From NCBI RefSeq assembly GCF_000739735.1, contig NZ_BBJF01000006.1:186001-250000 (forward strand): a DNA stretch of 64,000 nt, written 5' to 3'. The stretch comes from Paraburkholderia ginsengisoli NBRC 100965. Its GTDB lineage: Bacteria; Pseudomonadota; Gammaproteobacteria; Burkholderiales; Burkholderiaceae. The notes under the pieces were generated by a model. That model did no database searches and was not told where the DNA came from. It saw nothing but the letters and a program-made list of their open reading frames with translations. Within the stretch, counting starts at the first letter, position 1, and each line of letters opens with the position of its first letter. This document shows, piece after piece, positions 27,871 to 40,304 of this stretch. A program made the position numbers and the translations under genes.

Positions 27871-28980
27871 TTACGCCTCCACGGTCTCTTCGTCATAAAA
27901 CGGATAGTCGGTGTAGCCCACTTCGGTGCCGCCGAAGAACGTGGGCCGGTCATAACGGTTGAGCGGCAGATTGCGGCGCAAGCGTTCCGGCAGATCCGGG
28001 TTAGCGATGAAGTCGCGGCCGAACGCCACGAGGTCGGCATCGCCATCGGCCAGAATCGCTTCTGCCGACACGCCCTTGAAACCGCCCGCCGCGATGATCG
28101 TCCCTGGATAGTGCTTGCGGATCGTCTGTGCGGCGACCGGGTTCGGATCGCGGCTTTCATCTTCGACGTTGCCGGCAATGCGCGGCTCGATCAGATGCAG
28201 ATAAGCGAGATCGAGTTTCGCGAGCTGCGCCGCGACGTAGGTGAACAGGCCGACCGGATCGCTATCCGACATATCGCCCCACGAACCGCTGGGTCCGAGG
28301 CGCACGGCGACCCGCGCGCTGCCCCACACGGAAATCACCGCACGGGTCGCTTCCATCAGTAGCCGGGCGCGATTCTCGAAGGAGCCGCCGTATGCATCGG
28401 TGCGCCTGTTGCTGCCGTCCTGAAGGAACTGGTCGAACAGGTAGCCGTTCGCACCGTGCAACTCGACGCCGTCGAAGCCCGCCTTCATTCCGCGTTCGGC
28501 CGCCGTGCGGAAGCTCTCGACGATCGCAGCGATTTCGTCGATCGCGAGTGCGCGGTTCGGCGTGTTCGGCACCCAGCCGGCCTGCGTATAAGCGACGCCG
28601 CCATGCGGGACTTCGGACGGTCCCACGGGTCGACGTCCATCGGGTTGCAACTCGGCATTCGACTGACGTCCTGCGTGGTAGAGCTGCAGGAAAATTCTGC
28701 CGCCCTTCGCGTGGACCGCGTCGGTGACTTCGCGCCAGCCGGCGATCTGGCTGTCGTCGTAAAGGCCCGGGGCGCCGAGATAGCCGTTGCCTTCAGGCGC
28801 GGCGATGGTCGCCTCGCCGATCAGCAACGCGCCGGCCGACGCGCGCTGCGCGCAATACTCTGCCATCAGGCGGCCGGGCCGCGCGCCTTCTTCGGCGCGC
28901 ATGCGCGTCAACGGTGCGAGCACGACGCGGTGCGCGAATTCATAAGGTCCCACTTTGACTGACGTGAAAAGCTTGCTCAT
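27871..28980 (-). CDS. Old Yellow Enzyme-family alkene reductase (NemA type)
   Basis: A 369-residue FMN-dependent TIM-barrel reductase of activated alkenes, nitroesters and quinones using NAD(P)H. The N-terminal VVLAPLTRMRA is typical; substrate-binding His and Asn occur in VELHGANGYLFDQFLQDGSN followed by RTDAYGGSFENR, the best family signature; FMN-phosphate binding is near AAGGF and FGRDFIANPDLP. The start at 28980 has GAGAG upstream; the longer frame to 29121 is not supported. Single gene. Confidence 0.94.
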   Translation of the reverse strand: MSKLFTSVKVGPYEFAHRVVLAPLTRMRAEEGARPGRLMAEYCAQRASAGALLIGEATIAAPEGNGYLGAPGLYDDSQIAGWREVTDAVHAKGGRIFLQLYHAGRQSNAELQPDGRRPVGPSEVPHGGVAYTQAGWVPNTPNRALAIDEIAAIVESFRTAAERGMKAGFDGVELHGANGYLFDQFLQDGSNRRTDAYGGSFENRARLLMEATRAVISVWGSARVAVRLGPSGSWGDMSDSDPVGLFTYVAAQLAKLDLAYLHLIEPRIAGNVEDESRDPNPVAAQTIRKHYPGTIIAAGGFKGVSAEAILADGDADLVAFGRDFIANPDLPERLRRNLPLNRYDRPTFFGGTEVGYTDYPFYDEETVEA

Positions 28981-29493
28981 GATGTTCTCTCGAAAGTGAT
29001 CCGTGAATGACTGCCGCCAACCGCTCGATGCGTTGTCTGGCGTTGGATCACAATCTATAGTCGCGGCCCGTTGGGAAAAATGGGCCGCGCCTCCGAAGAC
29101 TTCGGACCGGGCGGTCCGCAATGCGCGGCAACCCTTGCCTGGACGGGCGTGCGCCGGGCCCGTCGATTGTTGCCACGGCGCGGCTACACTGTTTCAGCCG
29201 CGGCGTCACGCTCCTTGCCGCGCACGCCCCTGAGGTTTGCGACGGTTGCGCCGTGCGCGCAATCATGCGGATCGGATTCATAAACGCAATGCCCGCGCGA
29301 GGGCGTCGGACGCGATTGACCCCTGCGAGGGTTCGGTGATTCAATCAGCGGGGCGCGCAGGGACCGCTGCCGTCATGCGATTTTTCGATCGAGACTGTCG
29401 AGGACATCGGCTCTGAATCATCCATGATCACCAATGCCACCGCTTGAAACGAGGGATAAAGGCACGCAGCACGCCACCTAAGGAGCGACAAGC
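28981..29493. other. Divergent intergenic region
   Basis: About 510 bases between the alkene reductase gene (leftward) and the DASS transporter gene (rightward). Short frames on both strands have no ribosome site or known product. No repeats or terminator seen. Confidence 0.4.
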
Positions 29494-30996
29494 ATGAGCG
29501 TATCGAAACCCGAAGCTCAACCCGGCGCAGGCTCTGCTCCGGCCAAAGGCGGCGTGCCGATCGGTTTGATCGCGAGCGTCGTCGCACTGATCGTCGTTCT
29601 GCTGCTGCCTCTACCCGCTACGCTGCCGCCCGCCGGGCATCGCATGCTCGCCATCCTCGCGTTCGCCGTGGTGGTGTGGCTGACCGAGGCCGTGTCGTAC
29701 GAAGCCAGTGCGATCATCATCACGTCGCTGATCGCGTTTCTCATCGGCACCGCGCCGACCATCAAAGACCCGAGCGTGATCTACGGCACGTCGGCGGGCA
29801 TCAGCATGGGACTCGCGGGATTCTCGAACTCGGCGCTCGCGCTCGTGACCGGCGCTCTGTTCATCTCCGCGGCCATGACGATCACCGGGCTCGACAAACG
29901 CATCGCGTTGGTCACCCTGTCGTTGATCGGCACCACGACGCGGCGCATTCTGATCGGTTCGATCGCCGTGACAATCGTGCTGTCGCTGGTGGTGCCGAGC
30001 GCCACGGCGCGCAGCGCCTGCGTCGTGCCGATCATGGTCGGCGTGATCTCGGCATTCGGCGTGGACAAGCGCTCCAATATCGCGGCGGGCATCATGATCG
30101 TGGTCGCGCAGGCTACCAGTATCTGGAACGTCGGCATCCTGACCGCCGCCGCGCAGAATCTACTGACGGTCGGCTTCATGGACAAGATGCTCGGCGCGCG
30201 CGTCACGTGGCTCGACTGGCTGATCGCCGGCGCGCCTTGGGCGATCATCATGTCGGCCGCGCTGTTGTTCATCGTGCTGAAGATGCTGCCGCCCGAAACC
30301 GACAGCATCGCCGGCGGCAAGGAAGCCGTGGCGCGCTCGCTGCGCGAACTCGGTCCGATGACGGGGCCGCAAAAACGGCTGCTCGGCGTCGCGATCGGCC
30401 TGCTGTTCTTCTGGGCGACGGAGGGCAAGCTGCATCCGTTCGATACCACCTCCGTCACCTATGTGGGCCTCGTGATCCTGATGCTGCCGCGCGTCGGCGT
30501 GATGGACTGGAAGACCGTGCAGAGCCGCATCCCATGGGGGACGGTGATCGTCTTCGGGGTCGGCATCAGTCTCGGCACGGCGTTGCTCACGACCACCGCA
30601 GGCCAGTGGCTCGGCGACCTCGTCGCGCATCACACCGGCCTCGATCACGCGAGCGCGTTCACCGCGTTTGCGATTCTGTCGGCGTTCCTGATCGTCATTC
30701 ATCTGGGTTTCGCCAGCGCCACCGCGTTGACCTCGGCGATGCTGCCGATCCTGATCGCCGTGTTGCAGTCGATGCAAGGAGACTTCAGCCGGCTCGGCAT
30801 GACGATGCTGCTGGGCTACGTGGTCAGCTTCGGCTTCGTGCTGCCGATCAACGCGCCGCAAAACATGGTGTGCCTCGCCACCGACACGTTCAACGCGCGC
30901 CAGTTCGCGCGCGTCGGAATCGTGCTGACAATCTTCGGGTATCTGCTGCTTCTTCTGTTTGCGGCAACCTGGTGGCGTTGGCTTGGGTGGCTGTGA
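29494..30996 (+). CDS. DASS/SLC13-family anion symporter
   Basis: A 500-residue membrane protein with about 11-12 hydrophobic segments, of the divalent anion:Na+ symporter family (dicarboxylates, tricarboxylates or sulfate). Family features include VVWLTEAVSYEASAIIITSL near the N-terminus, SATARSACVVPIM in the middle, and LPINAPQNMVCLATDTFNAR near the end, the second SNT-like loop. RBS AAGGAG at the right distance. It is 25 bases upstream of an alpha/beta hydrolase gene, probably co-transcribed; the imported anion could be an ester or a product of the hydrolase. Confidence 0.9.
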   Translation: MSVSKPEAQPGAGSAPAKGGVPIGLIASVVALIVVLLLPLPATLPPAGHRMLAILAFAVVVWLTEAVSYEASAIIITSLIAFLIGTAPTIKDPSVIYGTSAGISMGLAGFSNSALALVTGALFISAAMTITGLDKRIALVTLSLIGTTTRRILIGSIAVTIVLSLVVPSATARSACVVPIMVGVISAFGVDKRSNIAAGIMIVVAQATSIWNVGILTAAAQNLLTVGFMDKMLGARVTWLDWLIAGAPWAIIMSAALLFIVLKMLPPETDSIAGGKEAVARSLRELGPMTGPQKRLLGVAIGLLFFWATEGKLHPFDTTSVTYVGLVILMLPRVGVMDWKTVQSRIPWGTVIVFGVGISLGTALLTTTAGQWLGDLVAHHTGLDHASAFTAFAILSAFLIVIHLGFASATALTSAMLPILIAVLQSMQGDFSRLGMTMLLGYVVSFGFVLPINAPQNMVCLATDTFNARQFARVGIVLTIFGYLLLLLFAATWWRWLGWL

Positions 30997-31021
30997 AACG
31001 TGTCAAGGACGGGAGACAACG

Positions 31022-31840
31022 ATGGAACGACCAACAGATCAACACGACGACAGCCTCGAACGCTTCGAAGCGCATGGCGCGCCGCCGCTGCCGCCGTCGA
31101 ACGAAAGCGGCCATGTCGAGCATGACGGTGCCCGCATCTGGTACGAGTCGTTTGGCGACGGTGCACCGGTGATTCTGCTGCACGGCGGCCTGGGGCACAG
31201 CGGCAACTGGGGCCGTCAGGTTGGCCCCCTGGTCGAGGCGGGGCATCGCGTGGTCGTGATCGACAGCCGCGGCCACGGCCGCAGCACACGCGACGCACGG
31301 CCCTACCGTTACGAGCTGATGGCCTCCGACGTGCTGGCCGTGATGGACGCCTTGCAACTCGACCGGGCCGCGATGGTCGGCTGGAGCGACGGCGCGTGCG
31401 TCGCGCTGGTCATGGCCGGCATGGTGCCGGAGCGCGTGGCGGGCGTGTTCTTCTTCGGCTGCAACATGGACCCGAGCGGCACGAAGCCGTTTGTGCCGAC
31501 ACCGGTGATCGACCGTTGCTTCAGCCGGCATCGCAAAGACTACGCACGACTGTCGGCGACGCCGGACGACTTCGACGCGTTTGTCGCCGCCGTGAGCGAA
31601 ATGATGAGAACGCAGCCCAACTACTCGGCGCACGATCTGGCCGGGATCGGCGTGCCGGTCGCGATCGTGCAGAGCGAACACGACGAGTTCATCAAGCCCG
31701 AGCACGCCGATTATCTCGCCCGCCACATTCCCGGCGCGGAGCTGATTTTGCTGCCCGGCGTCAGCCACTTCGCGCCGCTGCAAAGACCGGCGCTATTCAA
31801 TCGCGTGATGCTCGGATTTCTGCGCCGTGTGCTTTCCTGA
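31022..31840 (+). CDS. Alpha/beta hydrolase
   Basis: A 272-residue hydrolase. The oxyanion-hole region is ILLHGGLGHSGNW, the nucleophile elbow GWSDGACVAL (Ser), the acid EHDEFIKPEH, and the His GVSHFAPLQ. The start at 31022 has GGGAGA; an upstream extension into the transporter's last codons is not needed. Beta-ketoadipate enol-lactonases and other small-ester hydrolases share this plan, so the substrate is open. Likely second gene of the DASS transporter operon. Confidence 0.9.
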   Translation: MERPTDQHDDSLERFEAHGAPPLPPSNESGHVEHDGARIWYESFGDGAPVILLHGGLGHSGNWGRQVGPLVEAGHRVVVIDSRGHGRSTRDARPYRYELMASDVLAVMDALQLDRAAMVGWSDGACVALVMAGMVPERVAGVFFFGCNMDPSGTKPFVPTPVIDRCFSRHRKDYARLSATPDDFDAFVAAVSEMMRTQPNYSAHDLAGIGVPVAIVQSEHDEFIKPEHADYLARHIPGAELILLPGVSHFAPLQRPALFNRVMLGFLRRVLS

Positions 31841-32244
31841 GCGGATCGATACGCGTGGCCGGTCCGCTTGCCGCTTGGCCATTTCTCGATGAATCGCGCT
31901 GGACGCCGAAATTTCACGATGCGGAACGATGCGTTGCTTCGTAAAAAATCGTGCTGCGTGGCACAAATCCGGCATTTCGCAATGTCGCCCCGCATTGCAC
32001 ATCGCAAAATGTGACGCGTAAATCATTATTTTTAAAGGATATTTTTTATAAAAACGAAGTCCCTCCCCGCCACTTGCGGCGCGGTTCGCTGACGTAGACT
32101 CTTTTACAAGAGCAGCGGGTTCAGGCAGTCAGGTTTGGATGGGTCAGAAAAGACGCAATCTGCCCACTAGTCAAATCGACGCATGAAGCCGCTCGGGTAC
32201 CGCGATTTTCTAATTGGCGTTAATTGGCATTTGGGAGAGACAAA
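31841..32244. other. Intergenic region with AT-rich segment
   Basis: About 400 bases. It holds a small inverted repeat GCAATG / CATTGC around 31980-31995 and a very AT-rich stretch at about 32023-32055, probably part of the promoter of the downstream small-protein gene. No gene is supported. Confidence 0.45.
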
Positions 32245-32475
32245 ATGAAAGGCTTTCGCTTTAGTTCGACCCAGGGAGCGTTCTACATTCTGCCGGGCCA
32301 GGATGGCTGGGAGGCAACCTACGGCAACGATACGCTCGGTGAATTTTCCACCCCGCAACAGGCTGCCGACGATCTCGCGCGCGGCCTGACCTGCCCGCAT
32401 CTGTCCGAGAGCGACGACACGTCGACGCTGGAAATTCCAGAGAAACTGGCCGATTGGGAAATCGTTCACGTGTGA
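32245..32475 (+). CDS. Small hypothetical protein of 76 residues
   Basis: Starts at the ATG at 32245 with GGGAGA six bases upstream; an upstream TTG is less likely. The product begins MKGFRFSSTQGAFYILPGQD and ends WEIVHV. It is acidic, has no signal peptide or membrane segment, and suggests a small beta-rich domain. I do not recognise the family. It is followed 33 bases later by a strong terminator, and it has an AT-rich upstream region, so it appears to be an independently expressed gene. Confidence 0.8.
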   Translation: MKGFRFSSTQGAFYILPGQDGWEATYGNDTLGEFSTPQQAADDLARGLTCPHLSESDDTSTLEIPEKLADWEIVHV

Positions 32476-32508
32476 GGGCGGGCATGACCGCTGGCCACGT
32501 GGAAGTAG

Positions 32509-32546
32509 AAACGGCGATGGCGCTCATGAGCGCCATCGCCGTTTTT
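32509..32546 (+). terminator. Rho-independent terminator after the small-protein gene
   Basis: A 36-base perfect palindrome (16-bp stem AAACGGCGATGGCGCT with its complement, CATG at the centre) followed by TTTTT at 32542-32546. It also faces the end of icd on the other strand, where the run is shorter (TTT), so it may act in both directions. Confidence 0.9.
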
Positions 32547-32612
32547 GCAGCTTACTTCAGTGCGAACTTCGCAACCTGCGTGGGTACCTGGGCGGGTACC
32601 GGCGCGAGCCTT

Positions 32613-35253
<2,641 letters not shown>

Positions 35254-37425
35254 ATGCAGAAATCGTTTATCGCCGGCCGTCCGGCGTTTGCGCGCGCGCC
35301 ACGCCGCGCTCCTTCGCTGCTCAGCGCCGGACTTCTGGTCAGCGTGGGCCTGTCACTTTCCACGCTGTCGTCGCCGGGGTGGGCGCAGGCCGCGGCCAGC
35401 GACGCCGCCACACTGCCGGCCGTGAGCGTGTCGGCGTCGAAAGACACGACCGTGGCGCAGGCCGATACCGTCAGCGCTGGCGCGCTGGGTTCGCGCAAGC
35501 AGGTGGACACGCCGTTCTCCACGCGCGTCGTGACGAGCGAGGAAGCCAAAGATCTGTTCGCGACCACCGCCAACGACCTCTTCAAGTACGACCCGGCCGT
35601 GTCGATCAGCAGCGACAACGCGGTCAGCGAAAATTCGATGTTCAACGTGCGCGGCATGCCGATCGACACGCTGAACAGCATCAAGGTGGACGGCCAGACC
35701 TTCCCGTCGTGGGACACTGACCTGTCGCTCGAACCGTTCGAGCAGGTCGAATTGCTCAAGGGCCTGTCCGGCTTCATGTACGGCTTCGGCTCGCCGGGCG
35801 GCATCGTCAACTATGTGTTGAAGCGTCCCACCGACGACCCGTACCGCAGCATCTCGCTCGGCTACGAGTCGGCCGGCGTGTTCAGCCAGGCGGTCGACCT
35901 CGGCGGCCGCTTCGGCAACGACAACCGCTTCGGCTACCGTCTGAACCTCGCCAACGAATACGGCAACACCGCCGAGGAAAACGGCCACGTGAGCCGCCAG
36001 GTCGCGTCACTCGCATTCGACTTCCGCATCACGCCAGACCTCGTGTTGAGCGCCGACGCGTTCTACCAGAAGCGCCGAACCGAGGGCACGCTATTCGGCC
36101 TGATGTTCGCGGGCGGCATCCCCGATGCGAGCAAGGTCAGCGGTGCGCTCACGCAGCCGCAGAACTACTACATGACCGAGATGGCCTCGTTCGGCACGGG
36201 CCTCGACTACCGCATCTCCGACAACTGGCGCGCGAGCGTGAAGTACCGCTTCGCCAAGGAGAACCGCACGAATTCGGACAGCTTCCTGTACGTGTCCGAC
36301 GACGCGGGCAACTATTCCAATACGCTCTACGCGGCGATGACGCGCTACTTCTATCAGAACGTCGACGCGATGGTGCAGGGCAAATTCAACACCGGCAGCA
36401 TCAGGCATGAAGTGGTGCTCGGCGCGGGCTATCAGACGCAAACCAGCGAGTACAGCAATAGCGTCGGCTGGAACGAAGGCTACTTCCTCGGCAACGGCAA
36501 TCTGTACAGCACCACGCTACTGACGAACGACGAAGTCAGCATCGGCTCGGATCTTTACCGCGAGCAGCGCACCACGCAGGCTGCCGTGTACGCAAGCGAC
36601 ACGATGCAGCTCACGTCGCGACTGTCCGCGCTGGTCGGCGTGCGTTATACGCAGTACCGCCAGAACGTGTATGACCCGAGCGGCGCGGTCACGTCGCAAT
36701 ACAGCGCGAACCCGGTCACGCCGACTTTCGCACTGATGTTCAAGACCGATCCGTATTCGACGGTGTACGCGAGTTACGTCGAGTCGCTCGAACAGGGCGG
36801 CGCGGCCTCGAACCTGAACCTCAACTACCCCGCGACGTTCGGTCCGCTGCGCAGCAAGCAGTATGAAGTGGGCTTCAAGTCCGACCACAGCAAGTGGGGC
36901 GCCAACCTCGCGCTGTTCCGCGTCGACCAGGGCTACAACTACACGAACACCGCGAACATCTTCGTGCAGGACGGCACCAAGCGCTACACCGGTATCGACG
37001 CAAGCGGCTGGCTCGCGCTGACCAGCGAATGGCGCGTGATGGGCGGCGTGATGTGGCTCGACACGAAGGCCGTCGATATCGACGATCCGGCCATCGAGGG
37101 CAATCGCATTTATGGCGCGCCGCGCTTTACGGTGACGGGCCGCATCGAATACAACCCGGCGTATCTGCGTCCGTTGACGCTCGCGTTCGGCGGCAAGTAT
37201 GTGGGCAATCAGGCGGTCGACGCGGCCAACACGCAGTTCGTACCGGCCTACACGACGTTCGATCTGAGCGGCCGCTACGAGACGAAGATCGCCGGCAAGG
37301 ACGTCACGTTCCGCGCGGGCATCAACAATCTCTTCAATCGCCGCTACTGGACCACCGCGTGGGGCTACTACGTGTCGCCGTCGCCGACTCGCACGGCGGT
37401 AGCGAGCGCTACTTTGCAATTCTAA
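35254..37425 (+). CDS. TonB-dependent siderophore receptor
   Basis: A 723-residue outer-membrane receptor (FhuE/FpvA-like). It has an N-terminal signal peptide (ends WAQA), then ASKDTTVAQADTVSAGALGS and a plug domain with VRGMPIDTLNSIKVDGQ, FEQVELLKGLSGFMYGFGSP and GGIVNYVLKRP, then a 22-strand barrel ending with a C-terminal aromatic residue (LQF). It takes up a ferric siderophore using TonB-ExbBD energy. No siderophore synthesis genes are nearby, so it may use a foreign siderophore. The ribosome site is weak. Confidence 0.94.
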   Translation: MQKSFIAGRPAFARAPRRAPSLLSAGLLVSVGLSLSTLSSPGWAQAAASDAATLPAVSVSASKDTTVAQADTVSAGALGSRKQVDTPFSTRVVTSEEAKDLFATTANDLFKYDPAVSISSDNAVSENSMFNVRGMPIDTLNSIKVDGQTFPSWDTDLSLEPFEQVELLKGLSGFMYGFGSPGGIVNYVLKRPTDDPYRSISLGYESAGVFSQAVDLGGRFGNDNRFGYRLNLANEYGNTAEENGHVSRQVASLAFDFRITPDLVLSADAFYQKRRTEGTLFGLMFAGGIPDASKVSGALTQPQNYYMTEMASFGTGLDYRISDNWRASVKYRFAKENRTNSDSFLYVSDDAGNYSNTLYAAMTRYFYQNVDAMVQGKFNTGSIRHEVVLGAGYQTQTSEYSNSVGWNEGYFLGNGNLYSTTLLTNDEVSIGSDLYREQRTTQAAVYASDTMQLTSRLSALVGVRYTQYRQNVYDPSGAVTSQYSANPVTPTFALMFKTDPYSTVYASYVESLEQGGAASNLNLNYPATFGPLRSKQYEVGFKSDHSKWGANLALFRVDQGYNYTNTANIFVQDGTKRYTGIDASGWLALTSEWRVMGGVMWLDTKAVDIDDPAIEGNRIYGAPRFTVTGRIEYNPAYLRPLTLAFGGKYVGNQAVDAANTQFVPAYTTFDLSGRYETKIAGKDVTFRAGINNLFNRRYWTTAWGYYVSPSPTRTAVASATLQF

Positions 37426-38369
37426 GTATTTCGCGTACTGCCTGAACGAGGGGCGCCCGGCTGGGGCGCCCCGATCATCGCCGGTATCTCCTCGACCAGC
37501 GCGTCGATCGCGCAACGCGTTTTCAGTGCGAGATAGCGGCTCTTCGGCCACATCACGTGGATCTCCTGTGCGGGCCGGAAGCAGTCCTCCATCACCGTCA
37601 CCAGCTCCCCGCTTTGCGCGTATCGCGCGAGCAGCCAGCTCGGCAACCACGCGAGACCGAAGCCCGCGAGCGCGGCGTCGAGAATACCCTGCATATCGTC
37701 GAAGCCGAGCTGCGGCTCGACCTGCGCGCGGCGGATTTGTCCGTCGACGTCGACCACGTCCCAAGGCTGCGCAGCACCGGCTCGCAGATAAGCGATCACC
37801 GCGTGCCCGCGCAATTCATCGACGTTGCGCGGCGTGCCGTGCCGCGCCAGATACGCGGGCGCTGCACCGATGCTCGCGTGCTGCATGCCGAGCTTGCGCG
37901 CCGCGAGGCTCGTGCTGTCGGCGAGCGGCCCGACCCGCACCACCAGATCGAAACCCTCTTCCACCACATCGACGAAGCGGTCGCTGATCGAAATGTCGAT
38001 CTTCAATTGCGGATGCTTGCGCGCGAGTCCCAACAGCACGGGTGCCACGCAATGATGGCCGAAGGCTTGCGGCGCGCTCACGCGCAGACGCCCTTTCGGC
38101 TCGCGCCGCCCTGAATCGAGATCGGCTTCGGCCGCTTCGAGTTCGGCCAGCGCGCGCACGCAGCGGTCGTAGTAAGCCTGGCCGTCCTCGGTGAGACTCT
38201 GGCTGCGCGTCGTGCGATTGATGAGCCGTACGCCAAGCCGCTTTTCGAGCCGCACGATCACCTTGCCGACCGCGGAGCGCGTCAGGTTCATGCGCTCGGC
38301 CGCCAATGCGAAGCTGCCCGTTTCGACGACCCGCACAAACGTCGTCACACCGTCGAGGATGTCGCTCAT
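37422..38369 (-). CDS. LysR-family transcriptional regulator
   Basis: A 315-residue LysR regulator: helix-turn-helix GSFALAAERMNLTRSAVGKV followed by RLEKRLGVRLINRTTRS, and a substrate-binding domain from about residue 90. It converges on the TonB receptor gene and the two stop codons overlap by four bases. It is divergent from a DHA2 exporter gene, which is its probable target. Confidence 0.93.
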   Translation of the reverse strand: MSDILDGVTTFVRVVETGSFALAAERMNLTRSAVGKVIVRLEKRLGVRLINRTTRSQSLTEDGQAYYDRCVRALAELEAAEADLDSGRREPKGRLRVSAPQAFGHHCVAPVLLGLARKHPQLKIDISISDRFVDVVEEGFDLVVRVGPLADSTSLAARKLGMQHASIGAAPAYLARHGTPRNVDELRGHAVIAYLRAGAAQPWDVVDVDGQIRRAQVEPQLGFDDMQGILDAALAGFGLAWLPSWLLARYAQSGELVTVMEDCFRPAQEIHVMWPKSRYLALKTRCAIDALVEEIPAMIGAPQPGAPRSGSTRNT

Positions 38370-38497
38370 ACATTCGCCTTATTGGTTCCTACCAGGACAC
38401 ATTTATGGGATTTTCGCGTGCCAATGGGGATATGAATTCCCCCTATATTACTCATTCCACGAGGGCCGAGCCCATCGACAGAACGAGGTGAAGATCC

Positions 38498-40237
38498 ATG
38501 TCCACTCATCCGCACGCGCCGCGACGCCATGACGAACGCGAAAAGCCCGCCACAACCGCGGTGACAGAACGCGAAACGGCCGGGCAAGAAACACGCAACG
38601 CGCAAAGCGCACGCACCGTCGCAAAGCGGGCCACCACCCGTCCTACACGCGTTCTCGACATCCGCAAAAACACGTTGGCGCTGGGCGCGGTATGTCTCGC
38701 GTCGCTGATGTTCGGCCTCGAAATCTCCAGCGTGCCGGTGATCCTGCCCACGCTCGAACGCGTGCTGCACGGGGACTTCAAAGGCATGCAGTGGATCATG
38801 AACGCGTACACGCTCGCGGTGACGACCGTGCTGATGGCGACCGGCACGTTGGCGGACCGCTTCGGCCGCCGCCGGATTTTCGTCGCGGGCATCGCGCTAT
38901 TCGGCATTACGTCGTTGATCTGCGGACTGGCGCAGAGCGTGCCGATGTTGATCGTCGCGCGCCTGATGCAAGGTGCGAGCGGCGGAGCGATGCTGATCTG
39001 CCAGGTCGCCGTGCTCTCGCATCAGTTCAGCGACGGCCCCGAGCGCGCCCGCGCGTTCAGCGCGTGGGGCATCATCTTCGGCATCGGGCTGGGCTTCGGG
39101 CCGATCATCGGCGGGCTGATCGTCGCAGCGTCGAGTTGGCAGTGGGTCTTCTGGGTGCACGCGCTGCTGGCCATCGTGACGTTGGCGCTGGTGTTCGGCG
39201 GCGTGCAGGAATCGCGCGATCCGCACGCACACACGCTCGACGTCGCCGGCATCGTCACGCTTTCGCTGGCGGTTTTCGGCCTCGTGTACTTCATCACGCA
39301 GGCGTCGGAACTGGGCTTCACGAATCCGCGCGCGCTCTTCATCGTCGTGGCGACCGCGCTCGCCTTCGTGGCCTTTCTCTGTGCGGAGAAACTGAGCGCA
39401 CGGCCGATGTTCGATTTCTCGGTCTTCAGGATTCCGCAGTTTTCGGGGGCACTGATGGGCTCGGCGGGCATGAACTTCAGCTTCTGGCCATTCATGATCT
39501 ATCTGCCGATCTACTTCCAGATCGGCCTCGGCTACGACAGCGTCAGCGCCGGTCTCGCGCTGCTCGCATACACGCTACCGACACTGCTGTTCCCGCCGCT
39601 CGGCGAACGGCTCGCGCTGCGCTACGGTTCGGGCATCGCGATCCCCCTGGGCCTCGCGACAATCGGCTTCGGCTTCATGCTGATGAAGCTCGGCGGCAGC
39701 GTCGCGCATCCAGGCGTGTGGAGCATGCTGCCCGGTTGCATGATCGCCGGCGCGGGTCTCGGGCTCACCAACACGCCCGTCACCAATACCACGACCGCCG
39801 CGGTGCCCACGCAGCGAGCGGGCATGGCATCCGGCATCGACATGAGCGCGCGGATGATCACGCTCGCGATCAACATTGCGTTGATGGGCGCGATCCTGGT
39901 CGGCGGCATTCTCTACCATCTGAGGGCGAGCTTGCCCGTCACGCTGGACATCGGGCAACTCGGTCGGCTGGCGGAGAAAGTCGCGGCGGGAGATGTCGAT
40001 GCGATCCGCGCGGGCATTCCGGCGCTCACGCGAATCGATCCATCCGGCAGCATCGTGCATGCTGCGCTGATGCGTGGATTTGGTTGGGTGATGCTTTATG
40101 GCGGAGTCGGCGTGTGGGTGCTCGCCGCGTTGAGCTTCGCGATATCGGGAAGCGCTTCGCGAAGGCTGAGCAAGGCGCGCACGTTGCAACCCGCACCGCC
40201 TACCGCGCAACACGCCGCACGCTGCGATTCATGCTGA
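38498..40237 (+). CDS. MFS transporter, DHA2 (SmvA/QacA) family
   Basis: A 579-residue exporter with about 14 membrane spans after an unusual polar, Arg/Thr-rich N-terminal extension of about 55 residues. Motifs: GTLADRFGRRRIFVAGI (loop 2-3), ARLMQGASGGAML (span 4), GLGFGPIIGGLIVA (motif C). The ribosome site is AGGTGA. Divergent LysR gene suggests inducible efflux of a toxic or aromatic compound. Substrate unknown. Confidence 0.92.
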   Translation: MSTHPHAPRRHDEREKPATTAVTERETAGQETRNAQSARTVAKRATTRPTRVLDIRKNTLALGAVCLASLMFGLEISSVPVILPTLERVLHGDFKGMQWIMNAYTLAVTTVLMATGTLADRFGRRRIFVAGIALFGITSLICGLAQSVPMLIVARLMQGASGGAMLICQVAVLSHQFSDGPERARAFSAWGIIFGIGLGFGPIIGGLIVAASSWQWVFWVHALLAIVTLALVFGGVQESRDPHAHTLDVAGIVTLSLAVFGLVYFITQASELGFTNPRALFIVVATALAFVAFLCAEKLSARPMFDFSVFRIPQFSGALMGSAGMNFSFWPFMIYLPIYFQIGLGYDSVSAGLALLAYTLPTLLFPPLGERLALRYGSGIAIPLGLATIGFGFMLMKLGGSVAHPGVWSMLPGCMIAGAGLGLTNTPVTNTTTAAVPTQRAGMASGIDMSARMITLAINIALMGAILVGGILYHLRASLPVTLDIGQLGRLAEKVAAGDVDAIRAGIPALTRIDPSGSIVHAALMRGFGWVMLYGGVGVWVLAALSFAISGSASRRLSKARTLQPAPPTAQHAARCDSC

Positions 40238-40304
40238 ACCGCCGACGCCCGGCGAGCCGCCATACGGACTCGCCGGGCACCGCCGGCGTCGAACAGCAAC
40301 GGAC

